Part shown: one piece after another, positions 54,542-64,000 of the stretch | How positions within the stretch are numbered: position 1 is the first letter of the stretch | How the letters are laid out: every line of letters starts with the position of its first letter | NCBI RefSeq assembly: GCF_013303125.1 | Contig: NZ_JABTTE010000004.1 | Span: 167,633-231,632, forward strand | DNA from: Calidifontibacillus erzurumensis | GTDB taxonomy: Bacteria; Bacillota; Bacilli; Bacillales; Bacillaceae_J | Direction of reading: 5' to 3' | DNA: 64,000 nucleotides | Program-made: the position numbers and the translations under genes | The notes under the pieces: model-generated | The model's database searches: none | Told to the model about the DNA's origin: nothing | The model's input: the letters and a program-made list of their open reading frames with translations, nothing else

Positions 54542-55452
54542 TTAGCATTACGAAGTTTATTTAACAAATTTTCGAAATCAGCCGGTAGGGGTGCTTCAAA
54601 TTGCATAAACTCTTTTGTCCGTGGGTGATGAAACCCTAATACACCGGCATGGAGAGCTTGACCGCCAATATCAAGCGTTTTTTTCGGTCCATATTTCGGA
54701 TCACCAGCAAGCGGATAACCGATATATTTCATATGAACTCTTATTTGGTGGGTGCGCCCTGTTTCTAATTGACATTCAATAAATGTAAAATCTTTGAATC
54801 TTTCAAGAACACGAAAATGTGTAACAGCCGGTTTGCTATTTTCATCGGTCACTGTCATACTTTGACGGTCATTTTTGTCTCGGCCTATTGGGGCATCAAT
54901 GGTTCCTTTATCATGGGGAATGACACCATGAACGATTGCTTTATATTTTCTTACAACAGTTTTATTAACTAGTTGATCAACTAATGATTCATGAGCAAAA
55001 TCATTTTTAGCAACCATTAGTAATCCTGATGTATCTTTATCAATTCTATGGACGATGCCTGGTCTTAGGACTCCGTTTATTCCCGATAAATCTTTGCAAT
55101 GAGCCATTAATCCGTTCACAAGAGTGCCTGTTAAATGCCCTGGAGCAGGGTGGACAACCATTCCTTTAGGTTTATTGACAACAAGCACATCGCTATCTTC
55201 ATAATAAATGTCTAAATCCATTTCTTCCGGCAATACATCAAGAATTTCCGGTTCAGGTAAATCAATTTCAATATGATCATTTAATTTGCATTTATAATTT
55301 CCTTTTACTACTTTTCCATTAACTGTAACTAAACCTTCTTTGATCCAATCCTGAACTTGGCTTCTGGACCATTCTTCATTAAATGATGGCAATACTTTAT
55401 CAATTCGTTCATTTTCATGAACGTCTGTAATAATTGTTTCAAATTTTTCCAT
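54538..55452 (-). CDS. ylyB: RluD-family pseudouridine synthase (YlyB)
   Basis: Makes pseudouridine in large-subunit rRNA. The 304-residue protein has an N-terminal S4 domain (about 12-75) and the catalytic Asp in [18 protein letters not shown] near residue 140. It overlaps lspA by 14 bp, and the pyr promoter lies at its end. Confidence 0.95.
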   Translation of the reverse strand: MEKFETIITDVHENERIDKVLPSFNEEWSRSQVQDWIKEGLVTVNGKVVKGNYKCKLNDHIEIDLPEPEILDVLPEEMDLDIYYEDSDVLVVNKPKGMVVHPAPGHLTGTLVNGLMAHCKDLSGINGVLRPGIVHRIDKDTSGLLMVAKNDFAHESLVDQLVNKTVVRKYKAIVHGVIPHDKGTIDAPIGRDKNDRQSMTVTDENSKPAVTHFRVLERFKDFTFIECQLETGRTHQIRVHMKYIGYPLAGDPKYGPKKTLDIGGQALHAGVLGFHHPRTKEFMQFEAPLPADFENLLNKLRNAN

Positions 55453-55924
55453 TCACTTTTTTCTCCTTTTTGCTATCCATCCAAGTATGTATCATCAAAA
55501 GTATGACCCCTATTACGAGGGCGGCATCTGCTATATTAAATATAGGATAATGATAAGTGAAGAAAAAGAAATTTAAATGAAAGTCGAAAAAGTCAACGAC
55601 CTCTTTTCTAAATAAGCGGTCAATGAAATTTCCAATTGCCCCTCCAAGAATGAGGCCAAGTGCACTTCCCATTAAAGGCTCTTTTTTAGCTGTTTTAAAG
55701 ATATAATAAATAACGGCAAAAATGACAATAATAGTGATGATGTAAAAAAACCACATTTGTCCTTGCAAAATCCCCCATGCAGCACCGCGATTTCGATGGG
55801 ACGTTAAATAAAAGAATTGATCAATGATTGGGATGCTTTCCCCTATCTCCATCTTTTTGACAACAAGCCATTTTGACCATTGATCTATGAAAATAATTAC
55901 AATGGCTAACCAATAATAAATCAC
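55439..55924 (-). CDS. lspA: Lipoprotein signal peptidase
   Basis: Aspartic protease that cleaves signal peptides of prolipoproteins. The 161 residues have four membrane segments and the conserved boxes [30 protein letters not shown] (catalytic Asp) and FNIADAAL (catalytic Asp). The start is GTG at 55924, 7 bases behind GGAGG; a 24-codon extension upstream is rejected. Confidence 0.97.
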   Translation of the reverse strand: MIYYWLAIVIIFIDQWSKWLVVKKMEIGESIPIIDQFFYLTSHRNRGAAWGILQGQMWFFYIITIIVIFAVIYYIFKTAKKEPLMGSALGLILGGAIGNFIDRLFRKEVVDFFDFHLNFFFFTYHYPIFNIADAALVIGVILLMIHTWMDSKKEKKVNGKI

Positions 55925-55989
55925 CAATTTTCCTCCGATCTTCCTGACTAATTTTTCTCCCGTAAAATTGTAGCATAGTCCTGGCAAAA

Positions 55990-56340
55990 TTAACAATATA
56001 ATGACTGTTCCATTGTATACGGATATTCAGTTATTGCTAAAGCTTCTCGTAAAGTGCGAACCGTTGGTACAATTCTCAGTAATTCGTAAGGAATTTTCTC
56101 ACCTGTTTCTTCACAAATACCATATAATCCCCATTCCATTTTAAATAATGCTCGGTTTACATCATTTAGTTCTGCAAATATATGTTGGTTGATCTCATGC
56201 TTTTTGCTATTCTTGTATAAATCGGTAACTGATTGAACTGCTCTAGGTTCACGATCATCATAACTTCGATTTAACCGATCTTCAAGCTCTCGTTTTGTTA
56301 GTTCAAGCTCTAATTTGATCTGGTTATACTGATCGTTCAT
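55990..56340 (-). CDS. ylyA: YlyA-like DksA/TraR family protein with degenerate zinc finger
   Basis: A 116-residue protein with a helical coiled-coil half (residues 1-70, [20 protein letters not shown]) and a C-terminal DksA/TraR-type segment [20 protein letters not shown]. In classical members this segment has four zinc cysteines; here only one remains in place. The family binds RNA polymerase. A GTG one codon upstream could be the start. It lies between ileS and lspA as in B. subtilis. Confidence 0.85.
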   Translation of the reverse strand: MNDQYNQIKLELELTKRELEDRLNRSYDDREPRAVQSVTDLYKNSKKHEINQHIFAELNDVNRALFKMEWGLYGICEETGEKIPYELLRIVPTVRTLREALAITEYPYTMEQSLYC

Positions 56341-56489
56341 CACCAGCTACCTCCTTTAAAGATTGTAAATTTATTTTTGCCAGAATGCATAGATTTAGAC
56401 AGCCAACTTTTTCATATCCGATCATTTCATAAAGTGATGAATGCTGTATGACATCCAAGTTGCATCTAAAAGTTTTAACTACAGAAGCA

Positions 56490-56543
56490 AAACTCCCCAT
56501 TTACATAAACAGACTTTTTTAATCTGTCTACCAAATGGGGAGC
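56490..56543 (-). terminator. Terminator after ileS
   Basis: A 10-bp stem CTCCCCATTT/AAATGGGGAG (56494-56503 and 56533-56542) enclosing a second small hairpin (AGACAGATT/AGTCTG), followed on the minus strand by TTTTGC. Confidence 0.7.
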
Positions 56544-56590
56544 CTATCATTTAAAAAGCAAACAATGGTTTATAAATAATTATTCATTAT

Positions 56591-59356
56591 TTATTTTATA
56601 TAGTGTTCTTGAACAATTGTAGCACAATTACTACATAAAGTAGGGTGTTCGCTCACTGTGCCGACCGTTGGTGTAACAACCCAACAACGTTCACATGTTT
56701 CACCTTCCGCTTGTTTTACAACAATTGATAAAGTATCAAAGCGCTCTGCTTCTTCTGGAGCTTGTTCCTGGCTTCCAGCGATCTCTAAGTGAGAAACGAT
56801 AAACAACTTCGCTAAGTCCTCGATATTTTCAAGCAATTCCTTATATTTCTCATTTGGATATAAAGTGATGCTAGCTGTTAATGATTTGCCGATTACTTTT
56901 TCATTACGGGCATTTTCCAATGCTTTTAACACATCATCGCGGACTTTCATAAATGTATCCCATTTTTCTTCAATTGCCGCAGCATTGTCAATTTCTGTAA
57001 CTTTAGGCATATCGACGAGCTGAACGCTCACTTCAGTAACACCAGGGATATATGCCCAAACTTCTTCAGCCGTATGAGGCAAGATCGGTGTTACTAATTT
57101 TGTCAAAGCAAGCAATGCTTCATACAATACTGTTTGAATTGAACGGCGGTTTTTGCTGTCGGCTGCTTCGATGTATAAGATATCTTTTGCAACATCTAAA
57201 TAGAATGAACTTAGCTCAATTGTACAGAAATTATTAACTGCGTGATAAATGCTTGCAAAATCATAATTTTCATAAGAATCAAGCACTTTTTCAATGACCT
57301 TATTCAATTTCGCTAAAATATAAACATCAACTTCGCGAAGTTCACTGACTGGCACTTTATGAACAGCTGGATCAAAATCATGTAAATTTCCAAGCAAAAA
57401 TCTGAAGGTATTTCTAATCTTACGGTACACTTCTGCAACTTGTTTTAAAATCGCATCAGATACACGAACATCCGCTTGATAATCAACAGAAGCAACCCAT
57501 AATCGTAAAATATCTGCACCCAATTGTTCCATTACTTTATTAGGAACAACAACATTGCCTAATGATTTACTCATTTTCCGGCCTTCACCGTCTAAAGCAA
57601 ATCCGTGGCTTAATACGCCTTTATAAGGCGCTTTTCCTGTTACAGCAACACTTGTTGATAAAGATGAATTAAACCAGCCACGATATTGGTCTGAACCTTC
57701 TAAATATAAATCAGCTGGACGCTGTAGTTCCTCTCGTTCAACTAAAACAGCTTGATGGGAAGAACCTGAATCAAACCACACATCCATAATGTCTGTTTCT
57801 TTTGTAAACTTGCCGTTCGGGCTGTGCGGTGATGTAAATCCTGGTGGAAGTAAATCTTTCGCTTCGCGTTCAAACCAAATGTTAGAACCATGTTCCCTAA
57901 ACAAATTCGATACATGTTCGATCGTCTCATCAGTTATAATTGGCTCTCCATCTTCACCATAAAAAACTGGAATCGGAACGCCCCATGCACGTTGGCGGGA
58001 AATACACCAATCTTCACGGTCTTTGATCATATTGTATAATCTTGTCTCGCCCCAAGCAGGGATCCATTTTACTTCTTTAATCGCTTTTAACAACTCATCG
58101 CGGAAATCTTTAATGGATGCAAACCATTGAGAAGTTGCCCGGAAAATTGTTGGCTTTTTCGTTCTCCAGTCATGAGGATAGGAGTGCGTAATAAATGTGA
58201 GCTTTAATAAAGCACCGACTTCCTCTAATTTTTGCGTAACGACTTTATTAGCATCATCATAAAATAACCCTTCAAAGCCAGGTGCCTCACTAGTAAAATA
58301 CCCTTTATCATCGACTGGGCAAAGCACACCTAAGCCATATTTTTTTCCGACAACAAAGTCATCTTCCCCATGTCCAGGTGCCGTATGTACACATCCGGTA
58401 CCTGCATCGGTAGTAACATGCTCACCTAGGATTACTAATGAATCACGGTCGTAGAAAGGATGACGGGCAACGACATGCTCTAAATGTTCTCCTTTAAAAG
58501 TCTTCACAACATTATATTCGTTCCATTCAACTTCTTTTGCGACCGATTCAATTAAAGCAGAGGCAACAACAAATTTCGTACCACCCACTTCAACAACACT
58601 ATACTCCAATTCAGGATGGACACAAATTCCTAAATTAGCAGGAATTGTCCATGGCGTTGTTGTCCAAATAACAATTTTTTCGTCACCAAATAAAACCCCT
58701 TTTCCATCTTTTACAGGAAAAGCAACATAAATAGATGGCGAACGTTTTTCTTTATATTCAATTTCTGCTTCCGCTAAAGCAGACTCCGATGAAGGAGACC
58801 AGTAAACAGGCTTTAATCCTTTGTAAATATAGCCTTTCTTAGCCATTTCACCAAAAACTTTAATTTGTTGCGCTTCATATTCTTTCGTTAATGTAATATA
58901 AGGGTTTTCCCAATCACCGCGCACACCTAACCGCTTAAATTGTTCACGCTGCCGGTCAATTTGCTCGTAAGCATACTCTTCGCAAAGTTTACGAAATTCA
59001 GCAACACTCATTTTCTTACGATCAACTTTTTTGTTTTTCGTTAAAGCTGTTTCAATCGGCAAACCATGAGTATCCCAACCAGGTACATACGGAGCGTGGT
59101 AGCCGCTCATAGATTTATAACGGACAATAATATCTTTTAAAATTTTATTTAAAGCATGACCCATATGAATGTCCCCATTTGCATATGGAGGACCATCATG
59201 AAGAACAAACAAAGGGCGACCTTCCGTACGCTTTTGAACCAATTTATAAATATTTAGTTCTTCCCACTTCGCTTGAATTTCTGGTTCACGTTTCGGCAAA
59301 TTTCCGCGCATCGGAAAATCGGTTTTTGGCATTAATAACGTATCTTTGTAATCCAT
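56591..59356 (-). CDS. ileS: Isoleucyl-tRNA synthetase
   Basis: Charges tRNA-Ile. The 921-residue protein has HMGHALN (HIGH motif) near residue 65, the editing domain in the middle, KMSKS near 595, and C-terminal zinc cysteines in CERCW and CSNC. It is regulated by an upstream T-box. ATG follows TAGGAGGGGTAATA. Confidence 0.98.
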   Translation of the reverse strand: MDYKDTLLMPKTDFPMRGNLPKREPEIQAKWEELNIYKLVQKRTEGRPLFVLHDGPPYANGDIHMGHALNKILKDIIVRYKSMSGYHAPYVPGWDTHGLPIETALTKNKKVDRKKMSVAEFRKLCEEYAYEQIDRQREQFKRLGVRGDWENPYITLTKEYEAQQIKVFGEMAKKGYIYKGLKPVYWSPSSESALAEAEIEYKEKRSPSIYVAFPVKDGKGVLFGDEKIVIWTTTPWTIPANLGICVHPELEYSVVEVGGTKFVVASALIESVAKEVEWNEYNVVKTFKGEHLEHVVARHPFYDRDSLVILGEHVTTDAGTGCVHTAPGHGEDDFVVGKKYGLGVLCPVDDKGYFTSEAPGFEGLFYDDANKVVTQKLEEVGALLKLTFITHSYPHDWRTKKPTIFRATSQWFASIKDFRDELLKAIKEVKWIPAWGETRLYNMIKDREDWCISRQRAWGVPIPVFYGEDGEPIITDETIEHVSNLFREHGSNIWFEREAKDLLPPGFTSPHSPNGKFTKETDIMDVWFDSGSSHQAVLVEREELQRPADLYLEGSDQYRGWFNSSLSTSVAVTGKAPYKGVLSHGFALDGEGRKMSKSLGNVVVPNKVMEQLGADILRLWVASVDYQADVRVSDAILKQVAEVYRKIRNTFRFLLGNLHDFDPAVHKVPVSELREVDVYILAKLNKVIEKVLDSYENYDFASIYHAVNNFCTIELSSFYLDVAKDILYIEAADSKNRRSIQTVLYEALLALTKLVTPILPHTAEEVWAYIPGVTEVSVQLVDMPKVTEIDNAAAIEEKWDTFMKVRDDVLKALENARNEKVIGKSLTASITLYPNEKYKELLENIEDLAKLFIVSHLEIAGSQEQAPEEAERFDTLSIVVKQAEGETCERCWVVTPTVGTVSEHPTLCSNCATIVQEHYIK

Positions 59357-59385
59357 TATTACCCCTCCTAAAAAATATTTTCGTT

Positions 59386-59690
59386 AAATAAAAAACCTTC
59401 TCAATCCCTACAAAGGGACGAGAAGGACTCCCGCGGTACCACCCAAATTAGCTTAAAACAGATCTTCTCATGAACATCCGTTTATTATGTAAGCTCACTT
59501 TTCCATTCGTAACGTGAATGACACGCCATCACTTACTTACCTTTCGGTTTCAGTTTTGGAACTCAAGGGCGATTTTCGTCTATACGTCTTTCACCGAGCT
59601 TCCACTATCCCCGGTTCGCTAAAGAAAGATCTTGTAAAGACTACTGTCCCTCTCATCGTTTGTCTGTGTTTGCGACAAAAATATTTATGA
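59386..59690 (-). promoter_or_regulatory. T-box riboswitch, isoleucine type
   Basis: On the minus strand the leader has the stem I features GATGAGAGGGACAGTAG and AACCGGGGATAGTGGAAGC, then a specifier region with the Ile codon ATC (plus-strand bases 59571-59573). The T-box GGGTGGTACCGCGG lies at 59433-59446. The terminator stem CCTTCTCG.../...TGAGAAGG at 59396-59428 is followed by T6. Uncharged tRNA-Ile would stabilise the antiterminator. Confidence 0.95.
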
Positions 59691-59711
59691 ATTATTTTCC
59701 TATGTTAAAAA

Positions 59712-59740
59712 ATTATAGGCAATATATACGCTTGCGTCAA
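59712..59740 (-). promoter_or_regulatory. Promoter of ileS
   Basis: TTGACG (59735-59740), 17 bp, TATAAT (59712-59717), directly ahead of the T-box leader. Confidence 0.85.
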
Positions 59741-59747
59741 GTGCACC

Positions 59748-60245
59748 TTAAGAATCAATGCTTTTTTCCAACTCTTCCTCATCATATTGCATTAAATGAT
59801 CCCAATCATCACTTTCAATCATTTCTAATTGGGCTTTAATTAACATTCTGAAACGATTTCGGAATACTTTTGATTGCTTTTTTAGTTCTTCAATTTCAAT
59901 GGCAATTTTTCTTGATTTATTTAACGCTTCATTAATGATACGATCAGCATTTTTTTCGGCTTCTTTAATAATAAGCTTTGATTCTGCCTGGGCATTTCTT
60001 TTTACTTCTTCAGCTGCTTCTTGAGCAACTATAATTGATTTATTTAATGTTTCTTCAATATTAGAAAAATGTTGCAGGCGTTCAGTTAATTCTTTTACTT
60101 TTTCTTCTAACTCCTTTTTTTCACGGAGGATCATTTCATAATCTTTAATAACTTGATCTAAAAATTCATTCACTTCATCTTCATCATACCCTCGAAAGCC
60201 ACGGCTAAATTCCTTATTATGAATATCTAATGGCGTTAACGGCAT
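59748..60245 (-). CDS. divIVA: Cell division and polarity protein DivIVA
   Basis: Coiled-coil protein that binds negatively curved membrane at septa and poles and places MinCD via MinJ. The 165 residues start MPLTPLDIHNKEFSRGFRGY, the lipid-binding domain with conserved F and R, followed by coiled coil to about 145 and an acidic tail. ATG at 60245 follows GGAGGTGTCACC. Confidence 0.97.
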   Translation of the reverse strand: MPLTPLDIHNKEFSRGFRGYDEDEVNEFLDQVIKDYEMILREKKELEEKVKELTERLQHFSNIEETLNKSIIVAQEAAEEVKRNAQAESKLIIKEAEKNADRIINEALNKSRKIAIEIEELKKQSKVFRNRFRMLIKAQLEMIESDDWDHLMQYDEEELEKSIDS

Positions 60246-60293
60246 TGGTGACACCTCCAACGAATTGTTGTAAAATCAAATAAAAATTTACAA

Positions 60294-60323
60294 TTTATAT
60301 ATTTTTAATTTATTTTTCGACAA
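60294..60323 (-). promoter_or_regulatory. Candidate promoter of divIVA
   Basis: TTGTCG (60318-60323), 18 bp, TATAAA (60294-60299) in the 112-bp gap after ylmH. The region is very AT-rich, so the match is moderate. Confidence 0.45.
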
Positions 60324-60357
60324 CATTCCTTCATTTCCTGCTCGTTTTTATGAATTA

Positions 60358-61131
60358 TTATTTTCGCTTTTCCACAATTAAACGCCATTTTTCTTTTTTT
60401 GTCATCCCGTCAATTTTATTAATTTTGCTTCTCCCAAATCCTCGAATTGAGATTACATCGCCTTCATGACAAAGATAAGCAGGATCTTCGATTATTTTCC
60501 AATTGACTGTCACTAATTGATTTTTAATATATGGCAATACTTTTTGTCTAGATAAATGGAAAATTTCAGCTAAAATCGTATCCAATCGCATAGAGGAAAC
60601 AGTGATTGTTTGTTCATATCCTTTTTGTTCACTTAAAGTCAATTCATCAAAAAGAATTTCTTCAAGTGTAATATGCGTTTTTCCAACTTGGTTAAAATTA
60701 AGTTTAATATAATCAGCTATTTGTGCAGCAGCAATAAATTGCACATTACTTCCATTGATGATGATATCTCCAAATTTTGATCGTTTTAAGCCTAATCCCA
60801 TCAGTGCACCAAGTACTTGTCGATGTTCAAGCTGAATAAATTTCGCTGGGTAATTCACTTTAAATAAAACAAGCTCATAGTCGTCAGCGCTCGGTTCGTA
60901 ATAATCAGGATAAAGAATCGCCCTTTTTCGCTCAGCTTCTTCATACCCGCCCCAAAATGCACATTTCACTTCATCCTTTGTTCCTATCACACTTTGTACG
61001 ATCGTTTTCTCCCTTGGATTAAGAAAATCGAGCAGCTTATACCTATACTCTGATTTCACTTGGTCTCTCCAAGATATAATTTGATCGATAAAAGCATGTT
61101 CCTCTTTTCGGAAATGCTGATATATAGACAT
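60358..61131 (-). CDS. ylmH: YlmH, S4-domain RNA-binding protein
   Basis: A 257-residue protein with an N-terminal domain (1-75), a central RNP-like domain (LGALMGLGLKRSKFGDIII near 130) and a C-terminal S4 domain (MRLDTILAEIFHLSRQKVLPY near 182). It has been linked to ribosome quality control alongside RqcH. It lies between ylmG and divIVA as usual. Confidence 0.93.
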   Translation of the reverse strand: MSIYQHFRKEEHAFIDQIISWRDQVKSEYRYKLLDFLNPREKTIVQSVIGTKDEVKCAFWGGYEEAERKRAILYPDYYEPSADDYELVLFKVNYPAKFIQLEHRQVLGALMGLGLKRSKFGDIIINGSNVQFIAAAQIADYIKLNFNQVGKTHITLEEILFDELTLSEQKGYEQTITVSSMRLDTILAEIFHLSRQKVLPYIKNQLVTVNWKIIEDPAYLCHEGDVISIRGFGRSKINKIDGMTKKEKWRLIVEKRK

Positions 61132-61199
61132 CTCATCACCTTTTTTGTAATTTCTTCGAACGAAAAAACAGGGATCTTTTGACCCCTGTTTATGAAGGC

Positions 61200-61463
61200 T
61201 TAGCCGAATAAATGGATTAAAGATCTTGCTCCCGTTTCTGCAAATTGAAGTACAAGGATGGCGACAATCGGAGAAATGTCAATCATCCCAAGCGGCGGAA
61301 TGATCCGCCGAAATGGTTCTAAGTATGGCTCAACAATTCTTCCCAAAAATTGGCCAATGGAAGAATCACGAGCTCCCGGAAACCATGACATAAAGATATA
61401 AATGATAATGACCCATATATAAATATTAATAAGCTGAGAGATTATACTTGCAATTATATCCAT
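61200..61463 (-). CDS. ylmG: YggT family membrane protein YlmG
   Basis: An 87-residue protein with two membrane segments (about 5-28 and 65-85) and the family motif [24 protein letters not shown]. Implicated in envelope or division functions. ATG follows AGGTGG, 4 bp behind sepF. Confidence 0.92.
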   Translation of the reverse strand: MDIIASIISQLINIYIWVIIIYIFMSWFPGARDSSIGQFLGRIVEPYLEPFRRIIPPLGMIDISPIVAILVLQFAETGARSLIHLFG

Positions 61464-61467
61464 TCTT

Positions 61468-61905
61468 TTACCACCTATTCCTTGTAGTCTCCATTCCTTC
61501 AGTCATGTCAGAAATTGAACCTGAAATATCTACGTTATCAGGTGTACATATAAAAGTATTCGATCCTAATTTATTAATATCACCGCCTAAAGCATATACC
61601 GTCCCGCTAAGAAAATCAACAATTCGCATCGCTTGATCATTAGAAACACGCTGCAAATTAATGATAACAGTTTTGCGGCTTTTTAGATGATCAGCAATTT
61701 CTTGTACTTCATCATATACACGAGGCTCAACTAAAATAACTTTTGATGTTTGTTGAATGCTTTGAAGACTGACAACATTTTGTTTTGTACCTTTTTTTGC
61801 TTGGCGGGAAAGCTCGTATTCCTCTTCTTCATAGTACTCTTCTTCGATATAATCATCTTCGTCTTCTAAAGCAAAAAAACTTTTAAATTTAGATTTAATG
61901 CTCAC
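61468..61905 (-). CDS. sepF: Cell division protein SepF
   Basis: Membrane-bound FtsZ partner that forms rings at the septum. The 145-residue protein has an N-terminal amphipathic helix ([16 protein letters not shown]), an acidic Tyr-Glu-rich linker and the SepF core ([19 protein letters not shown], then [21 protein letters not shown]). GTG at 61905 is 8 bases after GGGGG; a GTG three codons upstream sits on the ribosome site. Confidence 0.96.
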   Translation of the reverse strand: MSIKSKFKSFFALEDEDDYIEEEYYEEEEYELSRQAKKGTKQNVVSLQSIQQTSKVILVEPRVYDEVQEIADHLKSRKTVIINLQRVSNDQAMRIVDFLSGTVYALGGDINKLGSNTFICTPDNVDISGSISDMTEGMETTRNRW

Positions 61906-61917
61906 CTGATACACCCC

Positions 61918-62595
61918 CTAGATTTCTTTTCCAACTAGCGATGTGCCAATCCTTATCATAGTAGAGCCTTCCTCAATCGCAATTATGTAATCGTTGGACA
62001 TGCCCATTGAAAGTTCATTACATGGCGCATAAGGAAGGTTTAATGCTTGTACATCTTTTTGCAGTTGTTTCACTTTACGAAATGTATTTCTTATAACTTC
62101 CTCATCATCAGTAAAAGGTGCCATCGTCATTAGTCCGACGACAGTGATGTTTGGGAATTCAGCTAACTTTTGAATAAAAGGAACTGTTTCTTCAACAGAA
62201 AGACCATGCTTTGTTTGTTCATTGGAAGCGTTAACTTGAACAAAACATTGAATGTTACGTTTAGCTCTTTTATTAATTTCTTCGGCTAAACTTAAACGAT
62301 CCAACGAATGAATAAAGTCCACCTTATCGATAATGTTTTTCACTTTTCTCGATTGTAAAGTGCCTATAAAATGCCAAACAATCGGGCCTTGAAGAGCTTC
62401 CCTTTTCTCAAGCAACCCTTTGTCCCGATTTTCTCCTATATGTTGTATACCAGCATCAATCGCTTTTTGAGCCGTCACAATCGATACATATTTTGTAACA
62501 GCAATGATTTTTATTTCATTAGGATCACGGTGAACACGCCTGCATGTTTCTTTAATATTTGCTTCAATTTGTTGTAAATTTTCTTTTATTGTCAA
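61918..62595 (-). CDS. ylmE: PLP homeostasis protein, YggS/YlmE family
   Basis: Pyridoxal-phosphate-binding protein that balances vitamin B6 and amino acid pools. The 225-residue barrel has the PLP Lys in IIAVTKYVSI near residue 36 and HFIGTLQSRKVKNI, then LSMGMSNDY with a phosphate loop. The start is TTG, 8 bases behind GGAGG. Confidence 0.95.
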   Translation of the reverse strand: MTIKENLQQIEANIKETCRRVHRDPNEIKIIAVTKYVSIVTAQKAIDAGIQHIGENRDKGLLEKREALQGPIVWHFIGTLQSRKVKNIIDKVDFIHSLDRLSLAEEINKRAKRNIQCFVQVNASNEQTKHGLSVEETVPFIQKLAEFPNITVVGLMTMAPFTDDEEVIRNTFRKVKQLQKDVQALNLPYAPCNELSMGMSNDYIIAIEEGSTMIRIGTSLVGKEI

Positions 62596-62620
62596 AGACG
62601 CAACCTCCGCTTCTCCGTAT

Positions 62621-63445
62621 TTATTTAGTCAAACCAATAAAACCCAGCATTCGTCCAGTTTTCCCTTTATCACGGCGATGGGAAAAAAATAAGTCGGGAT
62701 GGCAGCTCGTACAAAATGAAGAAACTTCAATTTGCTCACAGTTGACTCCTGATTTTTTAAGCAATTCATAATTAGCTTGTTTTAAGTCTAAGTGATATTT
62801 ACCATCACCGACTTCCTCGTACACTTGATGATTTTTATTACTTCCAAAATGTTCTACAATTTGTTTGATAATCCCTTCATCTACTTCATAACAGCATTTT
62901 CCAATTGACGGTCCTATACATACACAAATATCTTCGATCGGAATGTTTTCTTCCTGTGTCCATTTTTTGATCATTTCTCCGGAAATATTTGCCACTGTCC
63001 CACGCCATCCAGCATGGGCGATTCCGATCATCCTATGCTTTTTAGCAAAAAAGTATATGGGAACACAGTCTGCAAAAGCTGCCATTAAAAAAACATTTTC
63101 ATCTTTTGTATAAAGACCATCGACCCCCGGGATAGCAGTTTCCATTTGGGAAGAACCTTTGCCTCCATCTGCTTTTGTTACTTTCGCTATTTTATTACTA
63201 TGAATCTGTTCTCCACATACCCACTTTTCTAAAGGAGCACGAATCATAGAGGCCAATTGCTTCCGGTTTTTTAGAACATCTTCTATATGATCATCTACAT
63301 GCAAGCCAAGATTTAAAGTATCAAATGGGGCTGTACTAAAACCACCTTGGCGAGTGGAAAAGCCAGCAATTAATCCTTCTTGGAAAGCACTCCATGTTTC
63401 TATCATTAAAACAGAATGTTTCAAGAAAAAAGGTTCTTTGATCAT
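62621..63445 (-). CDS. ylmD: YlmD, multi-copper polyphenol oxidase-fold purine nucleosidase (PgeF/YfiH family)
   Basis: Family formerly called laccase-like; recent work assigns phosphorolysis or editing of purine and murein intermediates. The 274 residues have the zinc ligands in GEQIHSNKIA, FADCVPIYFF and IGIAHAGWRGTVANI. The ATG at 63445 is 8 bases after AAGG; a GTG one codon earlier is possible. Confidence 0.93.
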   Translation of the reverse strand: MIKEPFFLKHSVLMIETWSAFQEGLIAGFSTRQGGFSTAPFDTLNLGLHVDDHIEDVLKNRKQLASMIRAPLEKWVCGEQIHSNKIAKVTKADGGKGSSQMETAIPGVDGLYTKDENVFLMAAFADCVPIYFFAKKHRMIGIAHAGWRGTVANISGEMIKKWTQEENIPIEDICVCIGPSIGKCCYEVDEGIIKQIVEHFGSNKNHQVYEEVGDGKYHLDLKQANYELLKKSGVNCEQIEVSSFCTSCHPDLFFSHRRDKGKTGRMLGFIGLTK

Positions 63446-63523
63446 CACAAGTTCCTTTCTTAGAAGATAAATACCGATTCATTCCTATTTTACCACATCT
63501 TCCATAAATATGGGGGGAAATCT

Positions 63524-63820
63524 CTAGGAATAAAACGTTTTTGGGCCTTTTGGTATATCTTTCATATGATCATCAAATTGTGAACTATTAAAATAACGAA
63601 CAAGAATAACGTCTGTCCCAATCTTCACAATATTATTCCATGGGATGACAATTTCATCATTTTTTCCAAAAAAGCCTTTCATTTTTGAGCCCGTTTGTAT
63701 AATGATTGCATTTATTTTTCCTGTATTAACATTTATATCTAAATCTGTAATATTTCCTAATCTTTTTCCATCCGCTACATTCACAACATCTTTTATTTGA
63801 AAATCCGAAATTGTAAGCAT
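63524..63820 (-). CDS. ylmC: YlmC/YmxH family sporulation protein
   Basis: A 98-residue PRC-barrel protein of unknown molecular role, known from sporulating Firmicutes. Motifs are VADGKRLGNITDLDINVNTGK and IPWNNIVKIGTDVILV. The ATG at 63820 follows AGAGGTGATGGAG. In B. subtilis sigG precedes it, and sigG would begin beyond the window. Confidence 0.92.
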   Translation of the reverse strand: MLTISDFQIKDVVNVADGKRLGNITDLDINVNTGKINAIIIQTGSKMKGFFGKNDEIVIPWNNIVKIGTDVILVRYFNSSQFDDHMKDIPKGPKTFYS

Positions 63821-63872
63821 CTCCATCACCTCTTTCTATAAAAATATATGAAAAGGACAGCTTGGCCTATGA

Positions 63873-63905
63873 ATAAAAAAAAGACTTGCATACTGTGCAA
63901 GTCAC
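63873..63905 (-). terminator. Minus-strand terminator ahead of ylmC
   Basis: Stem GACTTGCA/TGCAAGTC (63883-63890 and 63896-63903) with a 5-base loop, followed on the minus strand by T8. It would end a transcript from the gene to the right, probably sigG. Confidence 0.8.
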
Positions 63906-63913
63906 AGACTGTC

Positions 63914-63963
63914 GACAAACCCCAACTCAAATGCTTCATTTGAGTTGGGGTTTGTCTTTTTTT
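63914..63963 (+). terminator. Perfect 20-bp inverted repeat with T run
   Basis: Left arm 63914-63933 and right arm 63937-63956 match perfectly around a 3-base loop, followed on the plus strand by T7. It reads as a plus-strand terminator, but no plus-strand gene lies nearby, so it may be a repeat or the remnant of an element end. Confidence 0.6.
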
Positions 63964-64000
63964 GCCCATCATTTTCTAAGATTCTTATCTTATTTAGGCT

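Overview
The window is an AT-rich stretch of a Bacillaceae chromosome from a low-GC, endospore-forming Gram-positive. The gene order is the Bacillus subtilis ylo/ylm/pyr core in reverse orientation. Spore formation is shown by a 26-residue SpoVM, by YlmC and by the DivIVA/SepF cluster. The species cannot be fixed from the sequence. Nearly everything is on the minus strand; plus-strand exceptions are rpmB, rqcH, a broken DUF3139-like gene and a 53-codon orphan gene.

Layout from low to high coordinates, with minus genes transcribed right to left. 1-6.7 kb: rnhB (partial), rbgA, sip, rplS, trmD, rimM, ylqD, khpA, rpsP, ffh, ylxM (translation and protein targeting). 6.7-7.6 kb: an AT-rich insertion with the broken DUF3139-like gene. 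7.6-21.3 kb: ftsY, smc, rnc, acpP, fabG, fabD, plsX, fapR, recG, fakA and an Asp23-family gene. Fatty-acid synthesis here is under a FapR operator. 21.5-35.7 kb: rpmB(+) facing spoVM, then rpe, rsgA, prkC, prpC, rlmN, rsmB, fmt, priA, coaBC, rpoZ, gmk, remA, yicC. 36-37.7 kb: rqcH(+).

37.7-42.6 kb is the most interesting part. It is a complete quorum-sensing cassette of the ComQ-ComX-ComP-ComA type, bounded by bidirectional terminators and placed between rqcH and pyrE. B. subtilis has sulfate-assimilation genes and yloB at that position. ComX is a new 53-residue precursor ending in Gly-Tyr-Trp-Phe. Upstream of comQ, and divergent from it, lies a 53-residue orphan gene. It is preceded by a near-perfect ComA box (TTACGGAAAACCGCAA), so it is probably a local target of the system.

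42.6-54.5 kb: the full pyrimidine operon pyrR-P-B-C-carA-carB-K-D-F-E, with PyrR attenuators ahead of pyrR and pyrB but no room for one ahead of pyrP. 54.5-64 kb: rluD-type ylyB, lspA, ylyA, ileS with an Ile T-box, divIVA, ylmH, ylmG, sepF, ylmE, ylmD, ylmC, and two terminators at the right edge. Several B. subtilis neighbours are missing at their usual places: defA, thiN/yloS, sdaAB-sdaAA, yloB and the cys genes.
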